This document shows positions 54,474 through 64,000 of a stretch of DNA of 64,000 nucleotides, one piece after another. The DNA is taken from positions 310,001 through 374,000 of the forward strand of contig NZ_JAHPZO010000003.1 of the NCBI RefSeq assembly GCF_019042655.1, written 5' to 3'. Source of the DNA: Planococcus sp. CP5-4_YE. GTDB lineage: Bacteria; Bacillota; Bacilli; Bacillales_A; Planococcaceae. The position numbers and the translations under genes were made by a program. Below the pieces are notes generated by a model. It saw only the letters and a program-made list of their open reading frames with translations. It did not search any database and was not told the DNA's origin. Every line of letters begins with the position of its first letter. Position 1 is the stretch's first letter.

Positions 54474-55582
54474 GATTGTTCGACTCCTTTGATCGATTGA
54501 TGCGCTTTATGGAAACGTTTCTTCAGTTTGATAATGTCTTCGTAGGTGGTCATGGCGCCAAAGCTGATGCGGATCGTGCCGTCTTGGTATTCGCGAGGCA
54601 AGCCGATCGCTTCGATAACATGGCTTGCTTGCTTATTCTTGGAAGAACACGCGCTCGAGGTGGAGACAATGATGCCTTCCTGCTGCAAGGCGCCAACCAG
54701 AGTCTCCCCACGCGCACCTTTTATGGCGACCGCTAGAATATGCGGCGCAGCGCGGGTCGGACTGACAATGTACAAATCTTTATAGTGTAAGAAAAAAGAA
54801 CGCAATTCCGCATTCCATTCTAGGTGATTGGGGTTTGGTGTGGCAAGGCGCAATGCTTTTGCGAGTGCCGCAGCGTTAGGAACCGAGACAGTCCCGCTGC
54901 GGAGTCCGCCTTCTTGGCCGCCACCGAACAGGATCGGTTCGAGTTCCGCTTTATTCACTGCCAGCAGCCCGCTGTTTTTCAAGCCATGCAGCTTATGGGC
55001 AGATATCGTCAACAGATCCGGCTTCTCTTCTTGACGCAAAGGCAACTTGCCGGCACCTTGCACAGCATCAACATGGAAGAGCGCACGGTGATTTTTAAGC
55101 ATGCTTCGAACTTCTGCCAGTGGATGTATTGTGCCGACTTCGTTATTGACTTGCATCAGGCTGACGAGAATCGTATCTTCGCGAAGCGTCTGGCGAAACT
55201 CTTCAAGATCAATCGCTCCCGTCTTGTCTACTGACAATAAGCTGATTTCATATCCTTCTTGTGCCAGTTGCTTCAACGGTTCGAGAACCGATGGATGTTC
55301 AGTTTTACACGAGATGATGTGACGCCCTTTTCCTTTATTGGCATAGGCAGCTCCGCGTATTGCCAAATTATTTGCTTCTGTGCCGCCTGACGTGAAAATG
55401 ATCCGCTCATAACCGAGCAGCCCCTTGATCTGGCTGCGTGCCGATTCCAGCAAATCTTCCGCTTCATTTCCCAACCGGTGAAGCGAAGCCGGATTCGCGA
55501 AATAGCGGCTGCTTGCCTTCACATAAGTTTCGAGCACTTGTGGGTCGGGTTCGGTTGTTGCGCTATTGTCCAAATAAATCAT
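54470..55582 (-). CDS. nifZ: Cysteine desulfurase NifZ, dedicated partner of ThiI
   Basis: 370 residues, PLP-dependent class V. PLP lysine in ISAHKLHGLKNSG near 200, FTSGGTEANN near 63 and the active cysteine in STSSACSSKN near 318. Draws sulfur from cysteine for tRNA thiolation. Coupled to thiI. GGAGGGATT precedes the ATG. Confidence 0.92.
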   Translation of the reverse strand: MIYLDNSATTEPDPQVLETYVKASSRYFANPASLHRLGNEAEDLLESARSQIKGLLGYERIIFTSGGTEANNLAIRGAAYANKGKGRHIISCKTEHPSVLEPLKQLAQEGYEISLLSVDKTGAIDLEEFRQTLREDTILVSLMQVNNEVGTIHPLAEVRSMLKNHRALFHVDAVQGAGKLPLRQEEKPDLLTISAHKLHGLKNSGLLAVNKAELEPILFGGGQEGGLRSGTVSVPNAAALAKALRLATPNPNHLEWNAELRSFFLHYKDLYIVSPTRAAPHILAVAIKGARGETLVGALQQEGIIVSTSSACSSKNKQASHVIEAIGLPREYQDGTIRISFGAMTTYEDIIKLKKRFHKAHQSIKGVEQS

Positions 55583-55599
55583 TGCAATCCCTCCGAAAA

Positions 55600-55632
55600 G
55601 AAAACCACCAGCTCGTCTGCTGGTGGTTTCGT
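55600..55632 (-). terminator. Terminator of ezrA
   Basis: Minus strand: GAAACCACCAGC with GCTGGTGGTTTTC around AGACGA, then TTTTC. Lies between ezrA and nifZ. Confidence 0.85.
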
Positions 55633-55639
55633 TATTTTC

Positions 55640-57334
55640 TTAGTCCTTATCTTTTACGAGCACTTCAATACGTTTCATCGAACCGGGTTCGAAATTCTCA
55701 ACAGCTGTCGCCGCTTCTTCAAGCGCTTTCGTATAGCGCATTTGGCGGAACGATTCTTCCGCTTCCAAAAGATGGGCATGAAGCTGTGGATTCGTCTTCC
55801 GGTAACGGTTTCCATACTGGATGATGCGTTCCACAAGCAAGACATTTTCGACCATTTCTTTCGCTTTGATCTCCACATCCGTAATACTGGTTTCTGCCTG
55901 TTCCATATAATTATCGACAAGCTTCATATTCAGCGGCACTTCGCGGAGCGCGCGCATGGCGACAAACAAATGCTCTTCCGCTTCTTCGAGGCGGACATCC
56001 ATATCTTCCGGAATGCCGGGGATATTCGCTTTATGCAGCATGCGATCGGTTTCCTGAAGGCGGCGTCTCAGTTCTTCTACATGAATGCGAGCTTTGTTTT
56101 CTTCGACGCGCAGGTTTTTCAATGCGTCGGTAAAGTCCATCTGTGTGGAATCGACGATGGTTAAATCTTCGCGGATATGCATCAGTTCGTCCTGGAGGCT
56201 TGAGTAGGCCGATTGGTCTTCTTCCAGTCGATTCGCCAATAGTTCGAAACGCTTCGCAAGCTGCTCGACTTTCTCGAGGCAGGTTTTCGGAATTGCCGCT
56301 TCCTGATCCGTAATTTTGTAGCTATGCTGGACGTAGCGGCTTTCTTCTTCCAGCTCCTGGGTGTCGCGGGCGACCACTTGCAGGTGGCGTTCCGTATCCA
56401 TCAAGTGCTGGTCGATATAATGTTTTGCCGCCACTTCTTTTTCAAGCAGGTCATACATGGCATCGATGCGGTCTTTAATTTCGTCGACACGGTCCTTGCT
56501 ATCGGTTACTTCCAAAGTTTCTAGCTGTTTTTTCAAGACAGCCAGCTCTTGTTCGATTTCTTCGATCTTTTCTGTCAACCCAAGGTGGTTGAGATAATAC
56601 GACTGCTCTTCCATTTCTTGTTTACCTTGGCGTAGTTGCGTTAAATCCTGTGGGATCTTGTCATCGATTTCCGTCAGCATCATTGGGATATCGTCCACCA
56701 GCATGAAGGCTTCCATGCTGTCAGCCGATAAATTTATGACCGTCTCACGTGCTCTTAAGTAATTGCCTTCACCTGTCAGCTGATCGTATTCCTCAAAGCG
56801 CTGGACAAATGATTCTAGGCGTTTTTCGAGAGGCTCAGCGGCTGCGCCATATGAGGCCTTATGCGCGAGCAGGTTTTTGCGGGCGCGTACGTATTTTTCC
56901 TGGATCAGATCCATTTCACTGCGGTTCTTCTCTTCACTGCCGATCAACTCGTCCAGCTCCGCGAAAATGACTGCGATTTGCTGGTCAGCGTCGTCTATTT
57001 TCACTTCAGCTTGTTTTTCAAGCTTGGAGGCCTTCGGGAAGTTAAAGCGCTTGATCGATTCTTCTGCATCATAAAGTGTTGCGTCTATTTTGGGGATGTC
57101 GACATCCATGATTTCGTCCCATTTATTGCGCCAGCGCTCGAACATTTCCTCTGTCTGGCCATTCAAGTTCAATTGTTTCACTTTAGTAAGTTCTTCCATA
57201 ATTGGTTTCTCTTTTAGTTGCAGTTTCAGTTGTTCCAGACGCTCGATTTCCGCATTGTGTTTTTTTCGAAACACCATGCCAATAATAAGCAGCGCCAATA
57301 GAATGATGACCGCAATGATGATATACTCCATCAT
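55640..57334 (-). CDS. ezrA: Septation ring formation regulator EzrA
   Basis: 564 residues. N-terminal membrane helix (about 3-22), then a long, highly charged coiled-coil protein of the spectrin-like EzrA family with many EL/EE heptads. It keeps FtsZ rings from forming at wrong sites and links to wall synthesis. ATG 57334 (with a second ATG next). Next to nifZ/thiI as in B. subtilis. Confidence 0.94.
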   Translation of the reverse strand: MMEYIIIAVIILLALLIIGMVFRKKHNAEIERLEQLKLQLKEKPIMEELTKVKQLNLNGQTEEMFERWRNKWDEIMDVDIPKIDATLYDAEESIKRFNFPKASKLEKQAEVKIDDADQQIAVIFAELDELIGSEEKNRSEMDLIQEKYVRARKNLLAHKASYGAAAEPLEKRLESFVQRFEEYDQLTGEGNYLRARETVINLSADSMEAFMLVDDIPMMLTEIDDKIPQDLTQLRQGKQEMEEQSYYLNHLGLTEKIEEIEQELAVLKKQLETLEVTDSKDRVDEIKDRIDAMYDLLEKEVAAKHYIDQHLMDTERHLQVVARDTQELEEESRYVQHSYKITDQEAAIPKTCLEKVEQLAKRFELLANRLEEDQSAYSSLQDELMHIREDLTIVDSTQMDFTDALKNLRVEENKARIHVEELRRRLQETDRMLHKANIPGIPEDMDVRLEEAEEHLFVAMRALREVPLNMKLVDNYMEQAETSITDVEIKAKEMVENVLLVERIIQYGNRYRKTNPQLHAHLLEAEESFRQMRYTKALEEAATAVENFEPGSMKRIEVLVKDKD

Positions 57335-57484
57335 AAGTCATTTAGCCCCCTGTTCCAAATACATTACCGGTTACATAAGTATGTTTAATGATTCTTTTAT
57401 TTTAACATGTATTCTACTCTTTTGTTTGCCAAATTAGAAGAAAACAGGGAATAATTTTATCAAATTGAAAAGATGGTGAACTTT

Positions 57485-58285
57485 ATGAATAAACGAGATG
57501 GCCATATCCATACACCGTTCTGTCCGCACGGTACTAACGATTCGTTCCGTTCCTATATCAAAAAAGCAGAAAAAAATGGATTTTTGGATATTAGTTTTAC
57601 CGAACACGCCCCTTTACCAGAAGGCTTTACGGATACCACACCCGATCAAGACAGCGGCATGGAAATGGACGAATTGCCTGCCTATTTCGAGGCGCTCGAT
57701 CAGGCGAAAGCTCACGTGACAGGCATGCGGATCCGCAACGGCCTGGAAGTGGATTTTATCCAAGGTTTCGAAAGGCAGACAGCCCAACTGCTCGAACAAG
57801 CAGGGCCAAAACTGGACGACGCCATTCTGTCGGTCCATTTTCTGCGCTATCAAGACCGCTGGATCTGCTCTGACTTCAGTGCGGAAGTGTTTATGGACCT
57901 TGCAAAAGATATGGGTTCTGTACAAGCCGTTTACGACCTGTATTATGATACGGTCGAAGCTTCCATATTGGCAGACCTCGGGCCCCATAAACCGAAGCGT
58001 ATCGGCCATCCGACTTTATGCCATAAATTCCAGCATGTCCATCAGGAACAAATCGATGACGATGCGCGCATCCGTAAAATCCTCAGAATGATAAAAGAAC
58101 ATGGCTATGAACTGGATGTCAATTCCGCGGGGCTGTCAAAACCAGGCTGCCTGGAATTCTATCCGCCGGAGCCTTATATCTCATATGCACGTACACTAGG
58201 CATACCGCTCGTCTTCGGGTCCGATGCCCATAGTGCTGAAGGCTTGCACAAATACGCAGATCGCTTTTATACTGAACACTATTAA
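57485..58285 (+). CDS. hisJ: Histidinol-phosphatase HisJ (PHP family)
   Basis: 266 residues. The PHP signature DGHIHTPFCPHG near 5, SFTEHAPLP near 37, HFLR near 120, HPTLCHK near 180 and FGSDAHSAE near 247 supply the trinuclear metal ligands. Dephosphorylates histidinol phosphate. ATG 57485 gives the family opening; an ATG at 57473 is a weaker option. No other his gene lies nearby. Confidence 0.92.
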   Translation: MNKRDGHIHTPFCPHGTNDSFRSYIKKAEKNGFLDISFTEHAPLPEGFTDTTPDQDSGMEMDELPAYFEALDQAKAHVTGMRIRNGLEVDFIQGFERQTAQLLEQAGPKLDDAILSVHFLRYQDRWICSDFSAEVFMDLAKDMGSVQAVYDLYYDTVEASILADLGPHKPKRIGHPTLCHKFQHVHQEQIDDDARIRKILRMIKEHGYELDVNSAGLSKPGCLEFYPPEPYISYARTLGIPLVFGSDAHSAEGLHKYADRFYTEHY

Positions 58286-58314
58286 ATAGAAACTTTTAGA
58301 AATGAGATGATTCC

Positions 58315-58794
58315 ATGTTTGCTACATCCACTTACAGCGGCACACGCGAAGAGCAATACAACCTGCTCAATAAACAATTGGACGCCCTTCTTGCAGGCGA
58401 ACCGAACCGCATCGCCAATTTGTCGAATGCTTCTGCATTGCTTGGCCAATTCCTTGACCGCATCAATTGGGTCGGATTTTATTTGATGGAAGACGGCGAG
58501 CTTGTACTCGGCCCATTCCAGGGAATGCCGGCTTGTGTCCGCATCCCGTTCGGAAAAGGGGTATGCGGCACGGCCATCGACAAAAATGAAACGATGCTCA
58601 TCGATGATGTCCACGCCTTCCCTGGCCATATCGCCTGCGATGCTGCATCCCGCTCAGAGATTGTCATCCCTCTATTCAAAGACGGTGAAGCATATGGCGT
58701 ACTCGACATCGACAGCCCGGAACTTGCCCGTTTTACTGAAGAAGACCGCATCGGGCTTGAAAAATTTGCAGAAACCTTATTGAAGCACATCTAA
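58315..58794 (+). CDS. Free methionine-(R)-sulfoxide reductase (GAF domain, YtsP)
   Basis: 159 residues, a single GAF domain. Three conserved cysteines: PACVRIP near 78, GVCGTA near 88 and HIACDAASRSEI near 112, the last being the catalytic one. Reduces free Met-R-O, not protein-bound. It faces the methionine gamma-lyase gene and shares a terminator with it. Confidence 0.93.
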   Translation: MFATSTYSGTREEQYNLLNKQLDALLAGEPNRIANLSNASALLGQFLDRINWVGFYLMEDGELVLGPFQGMPACVRIPFGKGVCGTAIDKNETMLIDDVHAFPGHIACDAASRSEIVIPLFKDGEAYGVLDIDSPELARFTEEDRIGLEKFAETLLKHI

Positions 58795-58800
58795 ACGCAC

Positions 58801-58838
58801 GAAAGATCCCGGCAGACAGTCTGCCGGGATCTTTTTTA
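58801..58838. terminator. Bidirectional terminator between YtsP and methionine gamma-lyase genes
   Basis: AAAGATCCCGGCAGAC and GTCTGCCGGGATCTTT, 16-bp perfect stem around AG, with T-run on the plus strand. Confidence 0.9.
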
Positions 58839-60041
58839 GATTTCCTGCAAATTGGATTTGATTTGAGCGAAAGCTTGCTCCAGATCGGCCATTAAATCCT
58901 CGACGTTCTCAAGCCCGACCGACAAGCGCACAAGTGAATCGCTGATGCCCATCCGCTCCCGCTCTTCCGGAGGCACGACCGCGTGGGTCATCGTTGCCGG
59001 ATGCTGGATCAAGGTTTCGGCATCCCCGAGGCTTACGGCAATCTTAATGAGCGACAAGGCATTCAAAAATTCCTGCGCCTGTTTTTCCCCGCCTTCTAGC
59101 TCGAATGAAATCAATCCGCCGCCGCGGCGCATCTGGTCTTTGGCAATCGATACTTGCGGGTGATTAGCATCGAATGGATACAAAATACGTTTGACTGCCT
59201 GTTCGCCATGTAGAAACGCGACTATCTTTTCCGCATTATCGATGTGGCGGTCCATCCGTACATGCAAAGTCTTCAATCCACGGATCAACAGCCAGGCATC
59301 GAATGGCGACATGATGCCCCCGAAATCTTTCTGGACGGTCATGCGGATCAACTGCATCTCTTCTGCATCCGCTCCGACTAGCACGCCGCCGACGACATCG
59401 CCGTGGCCGTTCAAATACTTGGTCGCGCTATGGAGCACAAAATCCGCACCGAACTCGAGTGGATTCTGCAAATACGGCGAACTGAACGTATTATCGACGA
59501 CGACCCGCAAGCCATGCTTTTTGGCGGCGGCTTCAACCGCACGTAAATTGACGAGTTCCATTGTCGGGTTGATCGGCGTTTCGACGTAAATGACTTTCGT
59601 CTCCGGCCGGATCGCCTGTTCAATTTGTTCTTCAGTCGTCATCGCAATGAGCGAGTGCGTAATGCCGTACTTTTCTTCCATGATTTCCAATAAGCCGAAT
59701 GTGCAGCCGTAAATCCCACGCGAACACAGCACGTGGTCACCGGCTTTCGTCAAATGGACAAGGATCGCACTGACTGCAGCCATCCCCGACCCAAATGCCA
59801 GCGCGCTTTCTCCGCCTTCGATCTCTGCCATACGCTGTTCTAAAACACGCACCGTCGGATTTCCGAGACGCGAATAGATATTTCCGTCTTGTTGCCCAGC
59901 AAAACGGGCTTCTCCTTGTTCGGCATTTGCGAACGCATACGTAGACGTCTGATAAAGCGGCGTAGCCAAACTTTCATGATGCACAGAACTGTCATAGCCC
60001 TCATGGATCACGGCCGTTTCAAACTTGTTCTTTCGTTTCAT
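58836..60041 (-). CDS. Methionine gamma-lyase-like trans-sulfuration enzyme
   Basis: 401 residues, PLP Cys/Met metabolism family. YSRLGNPT near 57, SATKYLNGHGD near 207 with the PLP lysine, and IYGCTFGL near 111: the cysteine in this spot marks methionine gamma-lyases, whereas cystathionine enzymes differ. This suggests breakdown of methionine to methanethiol, ammonia and 2-oxobutyrate, though cystathionine lyase activity cannot be excluded. GAGGGGTG precedes the ATG; a cre site with one mismatch lies 27 bases ahead. Confidence 0.82.
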   Translation of the reverse strand: MKRKNKFETAVIHEGYDSSVHHESLATPLYQTSTYAFANAEQGEARFAGQQDGNIYSRLGNPTVRVLEQRMAEIEGGESALAFGSGMAAVSAILVHLTKAGDHVLCSRGIYGCTFGLLEIMEEKYGITHSLIAMTTEEQIEQAIRPETKVIYVETPINPTMELVNLRAVEAAAKKHGLRVVVDNTFSSPYLQNPLEFGADFVLHSATKYLNGHGDVVGGVLVGADAEEMQLIRMTVQKDFGGIMSPFDAWLLIRGLKTLHVRMDRHIDNAEKIVAFLHGEQAVKRILYPFDANHPQVSIAKDQMRRGGGLISFELEGGEKQAQEFLNALSLIKIAVSLGDAETLIQHPATMTHAVVPPEERERMGISDSLVRLSVGLENVEDLMADLEQAFAQIKSNLQEI

Positions 60042-60067
60042 TATTCATACACCCCTCGCTAAAAAAT

Positions 60068-60081
60068 AGAAAGCGCTTACA
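60068..60081. promoter_or_regulatory. cre site upstream of the methionine gamma-lyase gene
   Basis: AGAAAGCGCTTACA matches TGWAANCGNTNWCA at 13 of 14. It follows TATAAA on the minus strand and lies just before the ribosome binding site, ideal for CcpA roadblock or promoter occlusion. Confidence 0.7.
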
Positions 60082-60157
60082 TTTATAACTATCTTCATTT
60101 TACTCTGAGGACATAAAAAAAGAAAGTGCCATTTCTGCACTTGTTGTCTATTATTCA

Positions 60158-60187
60158 TTGACTGACACAGTTACTTTCGGTTATACT
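60158..60187 (+). promoter_or_regulatory. SigA promoter of rpsD
   Basis: TTGACT, 18 bases, TATACT. Start predicted near 60194, leaving a leader of about 178 nt. Confidence 0.8.
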
Positions 60188-60194
60188 AGCCTTT

Positions 60195-60371
60195 GTGTAA
60201 AATAATCGCAGCAGTTGTATGTGCGGGTTTGCCCATTTTGTTCCTCTGCGGAGGTGTATCGCGTAACTCTTGGCTGCTGAGCGAAGGTACATGAAAACAA
60301 AATGGCTTGCAGCATGAATACATCTGGTTTTTATTTTACTCTAAAAACCAAATTAGAGGAGGAGACTCATT
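60195..60371 (+). promoter_or_regulatory. Structured rpsD leader (S4 autoregulation type)
   Basis: CCATTTTGTT (60233-60242) pairs perfectly with AACAAAATGG (60296-60305), enclosing CCTC-TGCG-GAGG. Further on, TGGTTTTTA pairs with TAAAAACCA, whereas CTCTAA can instead pair with TTAGAG, which adjoins the ribosome binding site GGAGGAG; the two are mutually exclusive. S4 represses its own mRNA in B. subtilis via the leader, so a similar switch is likely. Confidence 0.6.
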
Positions 60372-60974
60372 ATGTCTCGTTATACAGGTCCAGCATGGAA
60401 ACTGTCACGTCGCCTTGGAATTTCTTTGAGCGGCACAGGTAAAGAACTCGAAAAACGCCCTTACGCACCAGGTCAACACGGTGCTAACCAACGCCGTAAA
60501 GTTTCTGAATACGGCTTGCAATTGCAAGAAAAACAAAAACTACGCTTCATGTACGGAGTTAACGAACGCCAGTTCAAAACGATGTTCAACAAAGCTGGTA
60601 AAATGGAAGGCAAACACGGCGAGAACTTCATGATCTTGCTTGAAACACGCCTTGACAACGTTGTTTATCGCCTCGGCCTTGCGCGCACTCGCCGCCAAGC
60701 TCGCCAATTGGTAAACCACGGCCACATCCTTGTTGATGGCAAACGCGTAGACATCCCGTCTTACGGCGTGAAACCAGGACAAACAATCGCTTTCCGCGAA
60801 AAGTCCAACAACCTTGATGTAGTCAACGAAGCGATCGAAGTGAACAGCTTCGTTCCAGAATACGTTTCAATCGACGCTGACAAAAAAGAAGGCACATTCG
60901 TCCGTTTCCCAGAGCGCAGCGAATTGTCTGCTGAAATCAACGAACAATTGATCGTTGAGTTCTACTCACGTTAA
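60372..60974 (+). CDS. rpsD: 30S ribosomal protein S4
   Basis: 200 residues. Opening [16 protein letters not shown], basic tail, and S4 domain (about 90-155) with [20 protein letters not shown]. Primary 16S rRNA binder for 30S assembly. AGAGGAGGAG precedes the ATG. Stand-alone gene with own leader, convergent with nothing. Confidence 0.98.
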   Translation: MSRYTGPAWKLSRRLGISLSGTGKELEKRPYAPGQHGANQRRKVSEYGLQLQEKQKLRFMYGVNERQFKTMFNKAGKMEGKHGENFMILLETRLDNVVYRLGLARTRRQARQLVNHGHILVDGKRVDIPSYGVKPGQTIAFREKSNNLDVVNEAIEVNSFVPEYVSIDADKKEGTFVRFPERSELSAEINEQLIVEFYSR

Positions 60975-60982
60975 TCGATTGA

Positions 60983-61018
60983 TGAAAACCCTCCAGGTTC
61001 GCCTGGAGGGTTTTTTCT
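60983..61018 (+). terminator. Terminator of rpsD
   Basis: AAAACCCTCCAGG with CCTGGAGGGTTTT around TTCG, then TTTTTCT. Confidence 0.95.
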
Positions 61019-61131
61019 ATGGCAATTAATCCATGACCAGCCTTTGTATCCTTCAAATTGAAAGATGGCAGGTTTCGTCGATTCATCCTGCCAGCTATGC
61101 TACACTGTAGCCATATAAAGGAGGCGTCTTT

Positions 61132-61944
61132 ATGCGCATCGTATCCATTTGCCCAAGCAATACCGAATTGCTCGCTTTTTTGAATGCCGATCATTTGCTG
61201 GTCGGTGTCGATGATTATTCCGACTGGCCGAAGAGCATCGAAGGGCTACCTCGCCTCGGACCGGATCTATCCATCCGCATGGATGAAGTCGAAGCTTTGC
61301 AGCCGGATCTCGTACTGGCATCGCTTAGCGTGCCCGGTATGGAAAAAAATATTGAAGAGCTCGATAAACGCAAGATTCCCCATCTCATTCTGGACCCTCA
61401 ATCGCTGACGGACATCCGCGATGATCTCGAACAGGTAGCTAAAGCCATCCATTTTGACGCTTCAGCAGTTCTGGCAGAATATGACGAGGCTATCGCCGAA
61501 CTTAAAAAACGTGGGGATAGCGCAACTTCCTCCCCTTCCCTGTACTGGGAATGGTGGCCAAAACCAGTCTTCACTCCAGGCGGCATCAATTGGCTCAGTG
61601 AAATCAGCCGGATAGTTGGCGCCCGCAATTGTTTCGAAGACGAAGAAACCGCAAATATCCAAACAGATTGGGACGCAGTAAAAGATCGCGACCCGGACTT
61701 TATCTTGCTCGCTTGGGTCGGTATCATGACCTCGAAAGTGAAGCCGGAACTGGTGTTGAAAAGGCCGGACTGGCAATCGATGAAAGCGATCGAACAGATC
61801 CATGTCATGGAAGAGGCTTTATTCTGTCGTCCGTCGCCGAGGCTGATCGAAGGAGCCATCAAGCTTGGCAAGCTTGTCCATCCACAGGCTTTCGAGGATT
61901 TCCGCCTTCCTTCATTCATTAAGGAAAAGCAATCACATGTATAG
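61132..61944 (+). CDS. BtuF-like cobalamin-binding family protein without signal peptide
   Basis: 270 residues, periplasmic-binding-protein class III fold: N-terminal CPSNTELLAFLNA and the LGxDLSIRMDEVEALQPDLVLA helix, the LYWEWWPKPVFTPGG segment near 140 and WQSMKAI near 220 follow BtuF. The first residues are already the mature-like domain, so there is no export signal or lipobox. It therefore seems cytosolic, perhaps a cobalamin or heme/corrinoid carrier. GGAGGCG precedes the ATG. No transporter genes adjoin it. Confidence 0.82.
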   Translation: MRIVSICPSNTELLAFLNADHLLVGVDDYSDWPKSIEGLPRLGPDLSIRMDEVEALQPDLVLASLSVPGMEKNIEELDKRKIPHLILDPQSLTDIRDDLEQVAKAIHFDASAVLAEYDEAIAELKKRGDSATSSPSLYWEWWPKPVFTPGGINWLSEISRIVGARNCFEDEETANIQTDWDAVKDRDPDFILLAWVGIMTSKVKPELVLKRPDWQSMKAIEQIHVMEEALFCRPSPRLIEGAIKLGKLVHPQAFEDFRLPSFIKEKQSHV

Positions 61945-61955
61945 CTTCAAACCAC

Positions 61956-61999
61956 AAAACCCCCGTGGCGCATAGAAAGCGCCTCGGGGGTTTTATGTA
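61956..61999. terminator. Bidirectional terminator between BtuF-like and general stress genes
   Basis: AAAACCCCCG and CGGGGGTTTT arms, with an inner GGCGC/GCGCC pair in the loop. Confidence 0.9.
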
Positions 62000-62006
62000 C
62001 CGAAAA

Positions 62007-62555
62007 TTATAGCTTGTCGCGGCCTGAACCGGCATCACCGCGAATATTTGTTGATCGCTGCGTTCCAATCAATGGGTCTTCATTCTTTGTAAGCGTATCC
62101 GTATCGTTGCGGTCGGGTTGCTGTGCTTCATCGTCTTCCACTAGCACAAGAATATGCCCTTCATTAAACTGCTCTTCGTAGCTTTTCGCTTCATCTTCCG
62201 GCACGCCAAGGCCAATTAAAGCACCAGCAATCCCACCGACGCCCGCTCCCGCTGCTGCACCTGCAAGACCAGCTGCAATTGGCCCTGCTGCCACAATTGG
62301 CCCGATGCCAGGAATCGCTAGCGCCCCAAGGCCGGCCAAGATACCGCCGATTCCACCGAGTGCTCCGCCTGTAGCTGCGCCAGCCGCTGCTCCTTCACCA
62401 GCCTGCGTACCGGTTTCTTCCGTGATGCGTTCTACGTCGCCTTTATCTTTACTAAGCACCGAAATATCCTCATTCCGGTAGCCCTGCCGCTGTAAATCTT
62501 CTATAACTTCTACTGCTTCCATTTCAGTACCATATGCTCCGACCACTCGTGACAT
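62007..62555 (-). CDS. General stress protein (YflT-like domain plus glycine-zipper helices)
   Basis: 182 residues. N-terminal YflT-like domain (about 1-45) with VVGAYGTEMEAVEVIEDL, then two Gly/Ala-rich hydrophobic segments (about 52-115) of the glycine-zipper kind, and an acidic tail. Such proteins are induced by general stress. AAAGGAGG precedes the ATG. A SigB-type promoter lies upstream. Confidence 0.85.
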   Translation of the reverse strand: MSRVVGAYGTEMEAVEVIEDLQRQGYRNEDISVLSKDKGDVERITEETGTQAGEGAAAGAATGGALGGIGGILAGLGALAIPGIGPIVAAGPIAAGLAGAAAGAGVGGIAGALIGLGVPEDEAKSYEEQFNEGHILVLVEDDEAQQPDRNDTDTLTKNEDPLIGTQRSTNIRGDAGSGRDKL

Positions 62556-62611
62556 ATTCTTCGTCCTCCTTTTAATGGTTCAGAATCCTGTTCATGTGTC
62601 TAATGATTGTC

Positions 62612-62636
62612 TTTCCCCGTCGAGTGGGCGTTAAAC
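62612..62636 (-). promoter_or_regulatory. Putative SigB promoter of the general stress gene
   Basis: Minus strand: GTTTAA (62636-62631), 13 bases, GGGAAA (62617-62612). GTTTAA fits the SigB -35 box exactly; GGGAAA is close to GGGTAT. No good SigA promoter is seen. Confidence 0.6.
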
Positions 62637-62650
62637 CTTCTCCCGGACGC

Positions 62651-62682
62651 AACAAGCCGCCTGCATATGCAAGCGGCTTGTG
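62651..62682 (-). terminator. Terminator of tyrS
   Basis: ACAAGCCGC with GCGGCTTGT arms around a pseudo-palindromic centre; T-run on the minus strand is weak (TTGTTGCG). Just past the tyrS stop. Confidence 0.7.
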
Positions 62683-62685
62683 TGT

Positions 62686-63999
<1,314 letters not shown>

Positions 64000-64000
64000 A

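Overview
The window looks like a core chromosomal segment of a low-to-mid GC Gram-positive bacterium of the Bacillales, most likely family Planococcaceae (Planococcus/Planomicrobium-like). That placement rests on three things: strong AGGAGG-type ribosome binding sites, gene order matching the Bacillus subtilis ysdC-infC-thrS-dnaI...rpsD-tyrS region, and the flavour of the proteins. It is an inference, not a database result. Nearly every gene is ordinary housekeeping. I see no prophage, insertion sequence, CRISPR array, tRNA or rRNA.

Layout. 1-2.2 kb is an accessory island: a small membrane protein with its XRE regulator, then a NERD-domain protein flanked on both sides by degenerate arrays with an exact 21-bp period. 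2.2-6.3 kb holds the M42 peptidase, a dUTPase, ysdB, ysdA and the infC-rpmI-rplT operon with an L20-type leader. 6.3-8.7 kb is thrS with a T-box leader. 8.8-13.4 kb has dnaI, dnaB, nrdR, speD and gapB. 13.5-17.6 kb is polA-mutM-coaE. 17.7-23.7 kb has hflKC, an ATP-grasp ligase and phoPR. 23.8-30.7 kb is central carbon metabolism (mdh, icd, citZ, pyk, pfkA). 30.8-36.5 kb has accDA, a FadR-like regulator and dnaE. 36.5-42.4 kb has nrnA, ytpI, ytoI, ytkL, an aminopeptidase P-like gene and ald. 42.7-48.1 kb has two universal stress proteins, the preQ1-riboswitch-controlled queCDE operon, a PhnA-like gene and ytxK. 48.2-53 kb has tpx, an RDD protein, sppA, rarD and an acyl-CoA synthetase. 53.3-58.8 kb has thiI/nifZ, ezrA, hisJ and a free methionine sulfoxide reductase. 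58.8-64 kb has a methionine gamma-lyase-like gene, rpsD, a BtuF-like protein, a general stress protein and tyrS.

The RNA-level control is rich: an L20 leader (infC), a T-box (thrS), a preQ1-I riboswitch (queC), an S4-type leader (rpsD), and a long speD leader that can bury the speD ribosome binding site in a helix and that I cannot assign to a known class. Operator-like sites fit known regulators: CcpN-like at gapB, cre at the methionine gamma-lyase gene and in the ald/usp interval, a GntR palindrome before the accDA operon, and a SigB-type promoter before the general stress gene.

The most unusual items are the twin 21-bp-period arrays around the NERD gene, the speD leader, a pair of palindromic dispersed repeats inserted into essential leaders (rpmI-rplT and thrS), and an ATP-grasp ligase fused into the phoPR operon that may make the D-amino-acid cross-bridge of the cell wall.
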